From Flavobacterium soyae (GTDB lineage Bacteria > Bacteroidota > Bacteroidia > Flavobacteriales > Flavobacteriaceae), in NCBI RefSeq assembly GCF_021245985.1, contig NZ_JAJQXA010000015.1:38438-102437 (forward strand): DNA of 64,000 nucleotides, given 5' to 3'. Of this stretch, positions 1-8,843 are shown piece after piece. Each line of letters begins with the position of its first letter. The stretch's first letter is position 1. The translations under genes were made by a program, and so were the position numbers. Below the pieces are notes generated by a model. The model did no database searches. It had not been told where the DNA came from and saw nothing but the letters and a program-made list of their open reading frames with translations.

Positions 1-1
1 T

Positions 2-1396
2 GTTTTTACTGTTTCGGGAAATATAAAACTGGCTTCGAGATTAGTAGCAAATCAGCCTTATATTACTATTGCTGGACAAACTGCTCCGGGAGAAGGAATC
101 ACGATCAGCAGAGCGCCAATTGGTTTGACAGGAAATGATGGTGTAGTTCGATTTTTAAAAGTAAGAATTGGAGGCGGAACTACTTTTGACGGAATGGGAT
201 TAACAGGTGCAGATTACAGTATTATCGATCATTGCTCGATAAGCTGGACAATTGATGAATCGTTTAGTTCTCGTGGTGCGCATCATATTACGTTACAGAG
301 AACGTTAATTTCTGAAGCTTTAAATGTAGCTGGGCATGATAAATATCCTGTTGGAAAAATGCACGGATTTGCAGCAACAATTGGCGGTGATATTGGAAGT
401 TTTCATCACAATTTACTGGCTCATAATTACGGAAGAAACTGGAGTATTGGCGGTGGTTTAAATGGAGATGGCTACTACACAGGAAGATTGGATATTACCA
501 ATAATGTGGTGTATAACTGGGGACAAAGAACGACAGACGGCGGTGCAAACGAGGTGAATTTTGTAAACAATTTTTACAAACCAGGAGCTTCAACTAAAAT
601 ATTTGTCGCGTTAAATGCACAGCACGAAGGAGTTGGAAAAGGAATGCAGCGTTATTATTTTAACGGAAACATAATGCCGGGTTACTTTGATGAGAAATCT
701 CAGGATAAAGGCAGAAAATCTACTATAAGTCATAATGAGAAAGTTGAATATGAAACTTTCGTTGACAAACCATTTTTTCCTTCTTACGTAGAAACGCAAT
801 CAGCGAAAGCGGCGTATAAAAATGTACTTTCAGATGTTGGTGCCAATCAGCCGTTTTTTGATAAACACGATAACCGAATTGTAGATGAAACTTTAAAAGG
901 AACTTTTACTTACAAAGGCAGTAAAAGCGGTTTAGGCGGAATGATTGATAACGAACAAGATGCAGGCGGATGGCCAAATTTTGCTTCAGAAACTCGTCCT
1001 GCAGATTGGGATACAGATCATGACGGATTGCCAAACTGGTGGGAAAAAGCTTTTGGTTTAAACGAAAATTCAAAAGCTGGAGATTTTTCAGATGCTAATC
1101 AGGATGCTGATAAAGACGGATTCACTCAGTTGGATAATTATTTAGACTGGTTGGCTCAACCTCATTATTTTATCAATTTAAAAGATAAAAAGACTTTAAG
1201 TACTGCAGATTATTTCAAAGGTTATGAAAATAAACCAGTTTATACTTTCTCGGATCTTAAAAATGGAAAAGTGGTTTTAAAAGGAAAGGAAATTCAGTTT
1301 GCAGCTGTTGAAAAAGGATTTGCTTCTTTCGTAGTAACGGTAAAAGATGCAGATGGAGATTCAATGAGCAGAACCATTAATTTCTTTGTAAAATAA
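2..1396 (+). CDS. Pectate lyase (PL1-like), 5' end outside window
   Basis: Secreted-type pectate lyase that should cleave de-methylated homogalacturonan by beta-elimination. The reading frame is open from base 2, so the N terminus lies upstream of the window; a TTG at 125 is internal, not a start. The fragment opens with VSGNIKL and then ITIAGQTAPGEGI, the same block seen in the two complete lyases at 10951 and 13534. Beta-helix rungs follow (IIDHCSISWTIDES, NYGRNWSIGGG, TTDGGANEVNFVNNFYKPG). Near the C terminus is a calcium-binding, thrombospondin-3-like stretch (DTDHDGLPNWWEKAFGLN, then DADKDG), followed by an extra beta-rich tail that the other two lack. It is the first visible gene of the pectin locus. 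Family assignment is strong; subfamily and exact product are not certain. Confidence 0.85.
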   Translation, partial: VFTVSGNIKLASRLVANQPYITIAGQTAPGEGITISRAPIGLTGNDGVVRFLKVRIGGGTTFDGMGLTGADYSIIDHCSISWTIDESFSSRGAHHITLQRTLISEALNVAGHDKYPVGKMHGFAATIGGDIGSFHHNLLAHNYGRNWSIGGGLNGDGYYTGRLDITNNVVYNWGQRTTDGGANEVNFVNNFYKPGASTKIFVALNAQHEGVGKGMQRYYFNGNIMPGYFDEKSQDKGRKSTISHNEKVEYETFVDKPFFPSYVETQSAKAAYKNVLSDVGANQPFFDKHDNRIVDETLKGTFTYKGSKSGLGGMIDNEQDAGGWPNFASETRPADWDTDHDGLPNWWEKAFGLNENSKAGDFSDANQDADKDGFTQLDNYLDWLAQPHYFINLKDKKTLSTADYFKGYENKPVYTFSDLKNGKVVLKGKEIQFAAVEKGFASFVVTVKDADGDSMSRTINFFVK

Positions 1397-1408
1397 AAAA
1401 ATGGTTTT

Positions 1409-1554
1409 GCCACGAATTACACTAATTTCCACGAATTAGTTTTTTGCCACAGATTAAAAGGATTAGCACAGATTATTTAGTATAAAATCAATTTAATCCT
1501 TTTAATCTGTGGCAAGAAAAAGAAAAAATTAGTGCAATTCGTGTAATTCGTGGC
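1409..1554. repeat. Nested extragenic palindrome (GCCACGAATT / GCCACAGATT type)
   Basis: Two inverted repeats are nested. The outer arms are GCCACGAATTACACTAATTT and its near-complement ending in CGTGGC; the inner arms are GCCACAGATTAAAAGGATTA and TAATCCTTTTAATCTGTGGC. It fills the gap between the lyase and the GH127 gene and ends 20 bases before the GH127 start, so it could form a very long hairpin in the mRNA. Confidence 0.85.
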
Positions 1555-1574
1555 AAACAAAAAATATATTCAAA

Positions 1575-3593
1575 ATGAAAAAGAACATCATCATATCCTC
1601 TTTATTTCTTTCAACCGTGATCTTTGCGCAGAACAAAGGCTTGGTTGCGAATTCAGAAAGTCCGTATTCTAAACTACAGAGTGTAGGTTTGCAAGATGTA
1701 AAATGGACAAACGGTTTCTGGAAAGAACAATTTGATGTAGAAACCAAAAACACATTGCCATACATGTGGGATTTGTATCATAACGATGAGATTTCGCATG
1801 CTTACAAAAATTTCGAAATTGCAGCAGGTTTAAGCAAAGGAACTTTTAAAGGTCCTTCGTTTCATGATGGTGATTTCTATAAGATTTTTGAAGGAATGGC
1901 AGCAACGTATGCCGTTACAAAAGATAAAAAACTCGATGCCGAAATGGATAAAGCGATTGCGCTTTTCGCGAAAGTACAGCGCAAAGACGGTTATATTCAT
2001 ACGCCGGTTTTAATTGATGAACGTTGGGGAACTTTAGGCCCAGAGGAAGTGAAAAAACAATTGGGTTTTGAGAAATACAACATGGGACATTTAATGACTG
2101 CAGCTTGTATTCATTATCGTGCCACAGGAAAAACAAATTTCCTGAATATTGCAAAAGGTGTTACTGATTTCTTGTATGATTTTTACAAAAAAGCTTCACC
2201 AGAATTGGCTCGAAATGCAATTTGTCCGTCTCATTACATGGGAATTGTCGAAATGTACAGAACGACTAAAAATCCGAAATACTTAGAGTTAGCTAATAAT
2301 CTAATTGACATTCGCGGAACTACAAATGACGGAACCGATGACAATCAGGATAGAGTTCCGTTTAGACAGCAGACAACCGCAATGGGACACGCTGTAAGAG
2401 CCAATTATCTTTACGCAGGAGTTGCCGATTTGTATGCTGAAACAGGAGAAAAGAAATTATTAGATAATTTAGAGTCGATTTGGGATGATGTAACGTATCG
2501 TAAAATGTACATAACTGGCGGCTGTGGTTCTTTATACGACGGCGTTTCACCAGACGGAACTTCTTATGATCCATCTGTCGTTCAGAAAATTCACCAAGCA
2601 TACGGAAGACCTTTTCAATTGCCAAATGCAACAGCGCATACCGAAACCTGTGCTAATATTGGTAATGTTTTATGGAACTGGAGAATGCTTCAGATTACCG
2701 GTGATGCCAAATATGCTGATATTGTGGAATTAGCATTGTATAACAGTGTACTTTCTGGAATGGATTTAGAAGGTGAAAAATTTCTTTATAATAATCCGCT
2801 GAATGTTTCTAACGATTTGCCATTTCACCAAAGATGGGGAAATGAACGTGAAGGTTATATCGCCTTATCAAATTGTTGTGCTCCAAACGTAACGAGAACA
2901 ATTGCCGAAGTTGGAAATTATGCTTACAATATTTCGAAAGAAGGCTTGTATGTCAATTTATACGGAAGTAATCAATTGAAAACAAAATCTTTAAACGGTG
3001 AAGAAATCGAAATTGAACAGCAGACTAATTATCCTTGGGACGGAAAAATAACGCTGAAAATTGTAAAAGCACCTAAAGATTTACAAAATTTCTTTTTAAG
3101 AATTCCAGGCTGGAGTCAGAATGCTGAAGTTTCGGTGAATAATGCAAAGATTACTGATAAAATCGTTTCTGGAACTTATTTGAAATTAAATCAAAAATGG
3201 AGAAAAGGAGATGTGATCGAATTGAATCTTCCGATGCCGGTTGAATTGATGGAAGCGAATCCGTTGGTTGAAGAAGTTAAAAATCAGGTTGCTGTAAAAA
3301 GAGGACCTTTGGTATATTGTTTAGAATCAGATCAGCTTCCTGCGAAAGTAAGTGTTAATGATGTGGCTTTGAATTTGAAATCAAAATTTACAACTAACAA
3401 TTTCTTATTGAATAATAGAAACTTGGTTAGCATTGATGCAGAAGCTGTAATTAATTCTAATAATTCTTGGAATAAATCTTTATACAAACCGCTTTCTTCT
3501 AAAGATGCGACTGCAGTATCAGTAAAGTTAATTCCGTATTTTGCGTGGGGAAATAAAGGTAAAGGAGAAATGACGGTTTGGATGTCGCATTAA
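1575..3593 (+). CDS. GH127 (DUF1680) glycoside hydrolase
   Basis: 672-residue secreted enzyme with a signal peptide (ends near FAQ at residue 19) and an alpha/alpha-barrel typical of GH127. GH127 members release beta-L-arabinofuranose using a zinc-bound cysteine nucleophile, or aceric acid from rhamnogalacturonan II in one characterised member. The zinc/nucleophile residues are visible: E357-T-C359 (HTETCANIGN) and C434-C435 (NCCAPNVTRT). The position that should hold the acid/base glutamate, 16 residues before E357 when aligned through the shared LPN, is Gln341. This may indicate a substrate other than L-arabinose. It sits 178 bases after the lyase and 204 bases before the methylesterase, with repeats on both sides. 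Family certain, substrate not. Confidence 0.88.
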   Translation: MKKNIIISSLFLSTVIFAQNKGLVANSESPYSKLQSVGLQDVKWTNGFWKEQFDVETKNTLPYMWDLYHNDEISHAYKNFEIAAGLSKGTFKGPSFHDGDFYKIFEGMAATYAVTKDKKLDAEMDKAIALFAKVQRKDGYIHTPVLIDERWGTLGPEEVKKQLGFEKYNMGHLMTAACIHYRATGKTNFLNIAKGVTDFLYDFYKKASPELARNAICPSHYMGIVEMYRTTKNPKYLELANNLIDIRGTTNDGTDDNQDRVPFRQQTTAMGHAVRANYLYAGVADLYAETGEKKLLDNLESIWDDVTYRKMYITGGCGSLYDGVSPDGTSYDPSVVQKIHQAYGRPFQLPNATAHTETCANIGNVLWNWRMLQITGDAKYADIVELALYNSVLSGMDLEGEKFLYNNPLNVSNDLPFHQRWGNEREGYIALSNCCAPNVTRTIAEVGNYAYNISKEGLYVNLYGSNQLKTKSLNGEEIEIEQQTNYPWDGKITLKIVKAPKDLQNFFLRIPGWSQNAEVSVNNAKITDKIVSGTYLKLNQKWRKGDVIELNLPMPVELMEANPLVEEVKNQVAVKRGPLVYCLESDQLPAKVSVNDVALNLKSKFTTNNFLLNNRNLVSIDAEAVINSNNSWNKSLYKPLSSKDATAVSVKLIPYFAWGNKGKGEMTVWMSH

Positions 3594-3675
3594 GTTTTGG
3601 ACGCAGATGAAACGGATTGCCCTTGGCAAAACGCGGATTAAAACGGATTTTTAAATTAGAAGTATAAACGCAAAG

Positions 3676-3783
3676 TTTGTCATTTCGACCGAAGGGAGAA
3701 ATCACACTCGGGAATCGACAAAGATTGGCGATATTCAGTACGGAATTTCTAGTGTGATTTCTCCCTTCGGTCGAAATGACAAA
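3676..3783. repeat. Extragenic palindrome, GTCATTTCGAC family, copy 1 (forward)
   Basis: Arms TTTGTCATTTCGACCGAAGG and the complementary right arm ending CGAAATGACAAA pair over about 33 bases. The core reads TCGACAAAGATTGGCGAT and then TTTCTAGTGTG. It ends 14 bases before the methylesterase start. Confidence 0.88.
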
Positions 3784-3797
3784 AACATAAAAAACAT

Positions 3798-4784
3798 ATG
3801 AAATATATTTTAAGCTTATTTTTAATAACAACACTTTCAATATCAGCCCAAACGCTCGATAACAAATTGGCATTGACCGTTGCTCAAGATGGTTCTGGAG
3901 ATTTTAAAACCATTCAAGAAGCGGTAAATAATGTCAAAGATAATTCGGAGAAACGTGTTATAATTACTATAAAGCCTGGAAAGTATGTCGAGAAATTGGA
4001 AATTCCAGCTTCAAAACCCTTTATTACTTTAAAAGGTCTTGATCGAAATAAAACCATAATTTCATTTGATGATTATTCGGGAAAACCGCTTCGGGAACCA
4101 GATTCATCGGGCAAAAAAGAATTTGGAACAGGAACTTCGTATTCTTTTATTATTAAAGGAAATGATTGTACGCTTGAAAATCTAACTATCGAAAACACAG
4201 CAGGAAGAGTAGGACAGGCGGTTGCGTTACACATTAAAAGTGATAGAGTTATTGTAAAGAATTGCAATCTTTTAGCAAATCAAGATACGCTTTATTTATC
4301 TGAAGGAAATACGCGAACTTACTTTGAAAACTGTTTTATCAACGGAACAACCGATTTTATCTTCGGTGCTGCAACGGCTTATTTTTATAAATGTACAATC
4401 GAAAGTTTAGTGAATTCCTATATCACAGCTGCTTCAACCCCGCAAGGACAAGCTTACGGTTTTGTTTTTGTGGATTGTAAACTTACCTCAAAAGACAAAT
4501 TGGTAGATAAAGTGTTTTTAGGAAGACCGTGGAGACCTTATGCTCAAACTGTTTTTATTAATACAGATTTAGGTTCGCATATCATTGCTGAAGGTTGGAA
4601 TGCTTGGATCGATACTCGTTTTCCTGATAAAGATAAAACGGCTTATTATGCTGAATATGGAAGTAAAGGTTCAAGTGCTAAATATGTGTCTCAGCGTGTT
4701 TCTTGGTCGCATCAATTAAAGAAAGAGGATATTAAAAGATATGATAGAGATTTAGTTTTAAAGGGATGGAATCCAAATAAATAA
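3798..4784 (+). CDS. Pectin methylesterase, CE8
   Basis: 328-residue secreted pectinesterase that removes methyl groups from homogalacturonan, making it accessible to lyases and polygalacturonase. A signal peptide ends at SISAQ (residue 18). The right-handed beta-helix starts with the family opening DGSGDFKTIQEAV. All CE8 signature blocks are present: GRVGQAVAL (Gln140), QDTLY (Gln162, catalytic Asp163), GTTDFIFG (catalytic Asp186) and LGRPW (Arg243, Trp245). Length is normal for a single-domain bacterial CE8. It is the last gene before the 660-base gap ahead of susC, so it closes the first transcription unit. Confidence 0.95.
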   Translation: MKYILSLFLITTLSISAQTLDNKLALTVAQDGSGDFKTIQEAVNNVKDNSEKRVIITIKPGKYVEKLEIPASKPFITLKGLDRNKTIISFDDYSGKPLREPDSSGKKEFGTGTSYSFIIKGNDCTLENLTIENTAGRVGQAVALHIKSDRVIVKNCNLLANQDTLYLSEGNTRTYFENCFINGTTDFIFGAATAYFYKCTIESLVNSYITAASTPQGQAYGFVFVDCKLTSKDKLVDKVFLGRPWRPYAQTVFINTDLGSHIIAEGWNAWIDTRFPDKDKTAYYAEYGSKGSSAKYVSQRVSWSHQLKKEDIKRYDRDLVLKGWNPNK

Positions 4785-4958
4785 ACTTCAAAATAACAGC
4801 CTTAATCATAACTAAACTATAGCCCAAAACTGCTATTAAATTTCTTCCTTTAGGCATTACAAATCCTTTTATAAAATAATTATAAAAATAATATTGGTCA
4901 GATTTTACGTTTAAAAAAAATATTTTTTTAGTAAATATTTAAGGAATATTTTGTAAAG

Positions 4959-4972
4959 CGAAAACGTTTTCA
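4959..4972. promoter_or_regulatory. LacI/GalR-family operator-like palindrome
   Basis: CGAAAACGTTTTCA contains the perfect 12-base palindrome GAAAACGTTTTC. It agrees with the LacI/CcpA-type consensus TGWAANCGNTNWCA except for the first base. It lies between the methylesterase gene and susC, 34 bases after GGAATATTTTG and just before a terminator hairpin. No LacI-type gene is in the window; the call is by pattern only. Confidence 0.45.
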
Positions 4973-4992
4973 TGTTGTAAGATTTATACTTT

Positions 4993-5031
4993 AAAAAATG
5001 ACTTTTCTGAAAAAAGAGAGAGTCATTTTTT
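4993..5031 (+). terminator. Hairpin terminator after the methylesterase unit
   Basis: Stem AAAAAATGACT / AGTCATTTTTT with a 17-base loop and a T-rich descending arm. It could end transcription coming from the CE8 gene, or end a short RNA started near the operator-like palindrome. It could also work on the opposite strand. Confidence 0.6.
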
Positions 5032-5269
5032 GTGTTTTAGGGATAAACTTAACTCATTAAAATACAGAACTTGACTGTCGAATTTTGAATAAAAAACAAG
5101 AATTTTTTGTTTTTGATGCTAATTCTTCTGTTTTTGTTTTAAAAGCGGATCTTCTATTTTATTATACTCAAACTTATTACTTGTTTTTTCTATTTCGTCC
5201 ATTTTTTCTTTCTTTTTTTTATTAATATTGTTTTTTTGAGTCGTTTTTTTTTAGATAATGCCAGTAAAG

Positions 5270-5314
5270 CAGGATAGAACAGGACGGTTCTAATTCGTCG
5301 TCGTTATATTTTTG
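5270..5314 (+). promoter_or_regulatory. susC promoter with putative activator site
   Basis: The -7 element TATTTTTG (5307-5314) matches the Bacteroidota consensus TAnnTTTG. No good -33 TTTG is present. Instead the motif CAGGATAGAACAGGACG (5270-5286) lies upstream, with its ACAGGA starting exactly 28 bases before the -7 element. The same motif at the same spacing occurs before the gene at 38371. A promoter lacking its -33 box but carrying a shared motif suggests an activator-dependent PUL promoter. Confidence 0.55.
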
Positions 5315-5450
5315 GTATGTAAAATAAATGTGTTTTTAACATTTAATTTAAGTTCTATTAAAGTTTTTTTAAATTTTAATGATATTTAAATGAATCACAT
5401 TTAACATGACTAAACTAACACTAATACCTAACCAAAAAAACAAAACATTT

Positions 5451-8400
5451 ATGAAACAAGCACTTTTAAAGAGATGTAGTTTTCTTTTGTTTACCCTGAT
5501 TACAGTGATGAGTTACGCTCAAAACTCAAATCAAGTAACAGTAACAGGAACTGTGACTGATCATGTATCTGGATTGCTTCCAGGGGTAAACGTAACTGAG
5601 AAATCTACAAAAAATACAGTTACGACTGATTTTAATGGTCAGTTCCAAATTAAAGTAAAACAAAATGCCACTTTAGTTTTTTCTTTTATCGGAATGAGAA
5701 AACAAGAAGTGCCAATTGGAACCCGTACAACAGTAAATGTTAAACTAACAGAGGATTCAAACGAATTACAAAATATAGTAGTAGTAGGATACGGAAGTCA
5801 AAAGAAAGAAAAACTTACCGGTGCAATTGCTACAATAAATGCATCAGATATTCAGGAACTTCCGGTTTCAAATTTATCTGAAGCCTTGAGAGGCCAGGTT
5901 CCTGGTTTGAGCGTTATTGATGGCGGCGGACGTCCTGGCGATCAATCCTCTTTAGAAATTCGCCAAACTTATGGTTTCTCAAAAGACGGCAGTTCAAAAA
6001 CGCCTTTAATCATTATTGACGATATGATACAGGTTGACCCGGTTAACGGCAGACCATCTTTAGATGCATTTAACAGATTAGATCCTTCGGAGATTGAAAG
6101 TATGACGGTTTTAAAAGATGCTTCTGCGGCTATTTACGGTTCTCGTGCATCTCAGGGAGCAATTGTAGTTAAAACTAAAAGAGGAAAAAGCGGTGTACCA
6201 ACATTTTCATATTTTAGTCAGTTTGCTGTAAATGATGCTGTTAGTCATAGTAAAACGATGTCTGCTTATGATTATGGTGTTTTCTCTAATAGATTTTTTA
6301 GAGGATCTAACAATATTGGTACTAATGGATCAAATCTATTTAGTGATGCTGAATTAGAAGAAATGAAAGATCTGAATTATGACTGGTTAAAAGAAGCCTG
6401 GAAACCGGCAATTCAGCAAAAACACACTTTAAGTGTAAGCGGAGGAACTGAAAAAGCAACTTATTTTGCAGGTATTAATTACTTTACACAAGGAGCAAAT
6501 TTAGGAAGACAGGATTATAACAAATGGAATTTCCGTACAGGAATGACAGCAAAAATCAACAACTCTTTAGATTTTTCTGCAGCAGTTTCTGGTAATTCCG
6601 GTGATATCGAAAAATCATTCACTAAAGCTTCTGCAAATATTAATGACAGCAGTTATGGTTCTGCTGCAGGTGGTGAACAGGCAGATTACGGATTTTTACT
6701 TCATATGCCAAAATACATTCCGTGGGAGACTACGGTAAATGGCCAGGAATATTATATGTCTCCGTTTCCAAGAACAGATCGTACTTTAGGATCTGCAAAT
6801 GCAAATAATACAATTGCAGGATGGAATTATTTTGCTTCGATAAATAATGGTTCAAAACAAACGACCAACGATTTTTCATATAACGTAAACATGTCGTTAA
6901 ATTATAAAGTTCCATTTATAAAAGGGTTATCACTTAAAGGAACATATTCAAGAAGCCAGACTTCTGTAAGTACAGAACAAGTTCAGCTTCCATACGATTT
7001 AGTAAGAATAAGAAATTATGAACTTCAGGATAGTCATCTTGCAAGTGAAGCAAATCCAACTTTCTATAATATAAATACGAATCCTGATGGCGATTATTTA
7101 CTTGAAACTAATGTTCGTAATGCAAGAGTATATTATGATAGCAATTTCTCTAAATCTATTCAGGCCAACTTCTTTGCAGATTATAACAGAACATTTGATA
7201 ATCATGAAGTTGGAGCGATGTTCTCTGTAGAGCGCTCAGAATCAGAATTTAAAAGTACGCGTTTAGCTTTTGAAAATACAGGTAAAGATTACGGCGGATC
7301 ATATCAGACAGCAGGTACTTTAAGTACTAACTCGACTGCATTAAAAGGTGAGCAGGGAACTTTATCTTATTTAGGACGTGTTAATTACAGTTATAAATCA
7401 AGATACATGCTTCAGTTTCTTTTTAGAAGTGATGCTTCTACAAAATTTGCACCAGAAAACTATTGGGGATTCTTTCCATCAGTTCAGGCAGGATGGATTG
7501 TATCTAAAGAGAACTGGTTTACTAATAATGTATCTTTTATAGATTTCTTTAAAATTCGTTATTCTATTGGTAAAACTGGAAACGATAATATCAATGCCTG
7601 GAGATGGATGAAACTTTATGATGTAATTGCAGATAAAGGATTCCAGTTTGGATCTAACGGAGGAGTTTTAGGAAGCGGTATAACGCCTAGAGTAGAACCA
7701 AACAGAAACGTAGGCTGGGATACAACAATAAAAAACAACTTAGGTTTTGATTTGGCTTTACTAAAAAACAGACTGTCTATTACAACTGATTTTTACTACG
7801 ACAAATCTAAAGAAATGCTAACAGGTATGGCTGGAGCTGTAGGAGTTCCAATCTCTGTAGGCGGCGGTTTTGCCGAAGAAAATTATGCAGCTGTAGATTC
7901 TTGGGGAACAGAGATAAGTATAACGTGGAAAGATAATGTAAATAAAAACTTTACTTATAATGCTGGTGTAAACTTTGGTCTTTCTGATAATGAAGTTAAA
8001 AAATTTCCGGAACCTGCTTTAATGCATCCATCAAATAATTTAACAGAAGCAGGACGTTCTATGTTTTTTCCACAATGGGGATTCAGAACATGGAAAGGGA
8101 CTTCAACAGGTGACGGTATTTTACGTACAGATGAAGATGTTGCAAATTACTGGTCATATTTAACAGAACGTGCTGCCGCTGCAGGTGTCAGTCCAAATTA
8201 TATGGGTATTTCTAATGTTTCAAATATGAGAAAAGGAATGCTGGCTTATGAGGATGCCGCAGGACAGTTTAATAGTACAGATGGTACTCAGGCAGGTCCT
8301 AACGGACAAATTACTAAAAACGAGGATTATGTGAAATTGGTAAACAGAAACAGAACATACGGTTTTACAACTAATCTGGGCGCAAGGTATAAGTCATTTT

Positions 8401-8825
8401 TCTTCAAAACGCAGATTGCAACATCTTGGGGAGGCTACCGAGCAATTGATGTTGTAAAACAAGGAACTTCATCAACACACAATATGTGGGCACGCGAAAC
8501 TTTCTGGAATGACATGTATTCAGATGATAATGTAGATGGCAGATACCCTAACTTAGCAAATCAGGATTATATTGCAGTACCTTCTGATTTCTGGCAGTTA
8601 GATACTTTCCGCTGTACAGTAAGAAACCTAACATTAGGATTTGATTTACCAAAAGATCTTTTAGATAAAATTAAAATTTCAAAATGGTCAGTTGGCGTAA
8701 CAGGTAATAACCTTTGGGATTTATACAATCCATACCCGAATCATTACCGTAATATGTACGATAGTTCATCTGAGAATTATCCAACGCTTAGAACTTGGGC
8801 TGTTACCTTAAACATTACATTCTAA
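5451..8825 (+). CDS. SusC/RagA-family TonB-dependent outer-membrane transporter
   Basis: 1124-residue outer-membrane transporter that should take up pectin oligosaccharides with its SusD partner. The frame also allows a start at 5406, but the ATG at 5451 opens a normal signal peptide (MKQALLKRC to VMSYAQ) and is preferred. Then come a carboxypeptidase-regulatory-like domain (VTVTGTVTDHVSG to SFIGMRKQEV, about residues 28-103), a linker with VVVGYGSQKKEKLTGAI, the plug with LRGQVPGLSV and LKDASAAIYGSRASQGAIVVKT, and a beta-barrel ending in the typical aromatic C terminus (VTLNITF). The susD gene follows 18 bases later. Substrate is inferred from the surrounding pectinases. Confidence 0.93.
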   Translation: MKQALLKRCSFLLFTLITVMSYAQNSNQVTVTGTVTDHVSGLLPGVNVTEKSTKNTVTTDFNGQFQIKVKQNATLVFSFIGMRKQEVPIGTRTTVNVKLTEDSNELQNIVVVGYGSQKKEKLTGAIATINASDIQELPVSNLSEALRGQVPGLSVIDGGGRPGDQSSLEIRQTYGFSKDGSSKTPLIIIDDMIQVDPVNGRPSLDAFNRLDPSEIESMTVLKDASAAIYGSRASQGAIVVKTKRGKSGVPTFSYFSQFAVNDAVSHSKTMSAYDYGVFSNRFFRGSNNIGTNGSNLFSDAELEEMKDLNYDWLKEAWKPAIQQKHTLSVSGGTEKATYFAGINYFTQGANLGRQDYNKWNFRTGMTAKINNSLDFSAAVSGNSGDIEKSFTKASANINDSSYGSAAGGEQADYGFLLHMPKYIPWETTVNGQEYYMSPFPRTDRTLGSANANNTIAGWNYFASINNGSKQTTNDFSYNVNMSLNYKVPFIKGLSLKGTYSRSQTSVSTEQVQLPYDLVRIRNYELQDSHLASEANPTFYNINTNPDGDYLLETNVRNARVYYDSNFSKSIQANFFADYNRTFDNHEVGAMFSVERSESEFKSTRLAFENTGKDYGGSYQTAGTLSTNSTALKGEQGTLSYLGRVNYSYKSRYMLQFLFRSDASTKFAPENYWGFFPSVQAGWIVSKENWFTNNVSFIDFFKIRYSIGKTGNDNINAWRWMKLYDVIADKGFQFGSNGGVLGSGITPRVEPNRNVGWDTTIKNNLGFDLALLKNRLSITTDFYYDKSKEMLTGMAGAVGVPISVGGGFAEENYAAVDSWGTEISITWKDNVNKNFTYNAGVNFGLSDNEVKKFPEPALMHPSNNLTEAGRSMFFPQWGFRTWKGTSTGDGILRTDEDVANYWSYLTERAAAAGVSPNYMGISNVSNMRKGMLAYEDAAGQFNSTDGTQAGPNGQITKNEDYVKLVNRNRTYGFTTNLGARYKSFFFKTQIATSWGGYRAIDVVKQGTSSTHNMWARETFWNDMYSDDNVDGRYPNLANQDYIAVPSDFWQLDTFRCTVRNLTLGFDLPKDLLDKIKISKWSVGVTGNNLWDLYNPYPNHYRNMYDSSSENYPTLRTWAVTLNITF

Positions 8826-8843
8826 TTTTAATTCAATAAGAAG

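Larger units (their letters stand above)
4785..5450. other. Long regulatory gap ahead of susC
   Basis: 665 bases without a credible gene. It holds a LacI-type palindrome (4959-4972), a hairpin terminator (4993-5031), a very T-rich stretch (about 5100-5260) and the susC promoter region (5270-5314). A long leader of about 130 bases follows the -7 element. An antisense RNA such as those known upstream of some Bacteroides susC genes could be hidden here, but no specific sign of one is visible. Confidence 0.7.

Noticed and set aside
3499..3873. 124-codon minus-strand frame across the GH127/CE8 gap
   Set aside because: It covers a palindromic element and the ends of two genes on the other strand; no family-like sequence.
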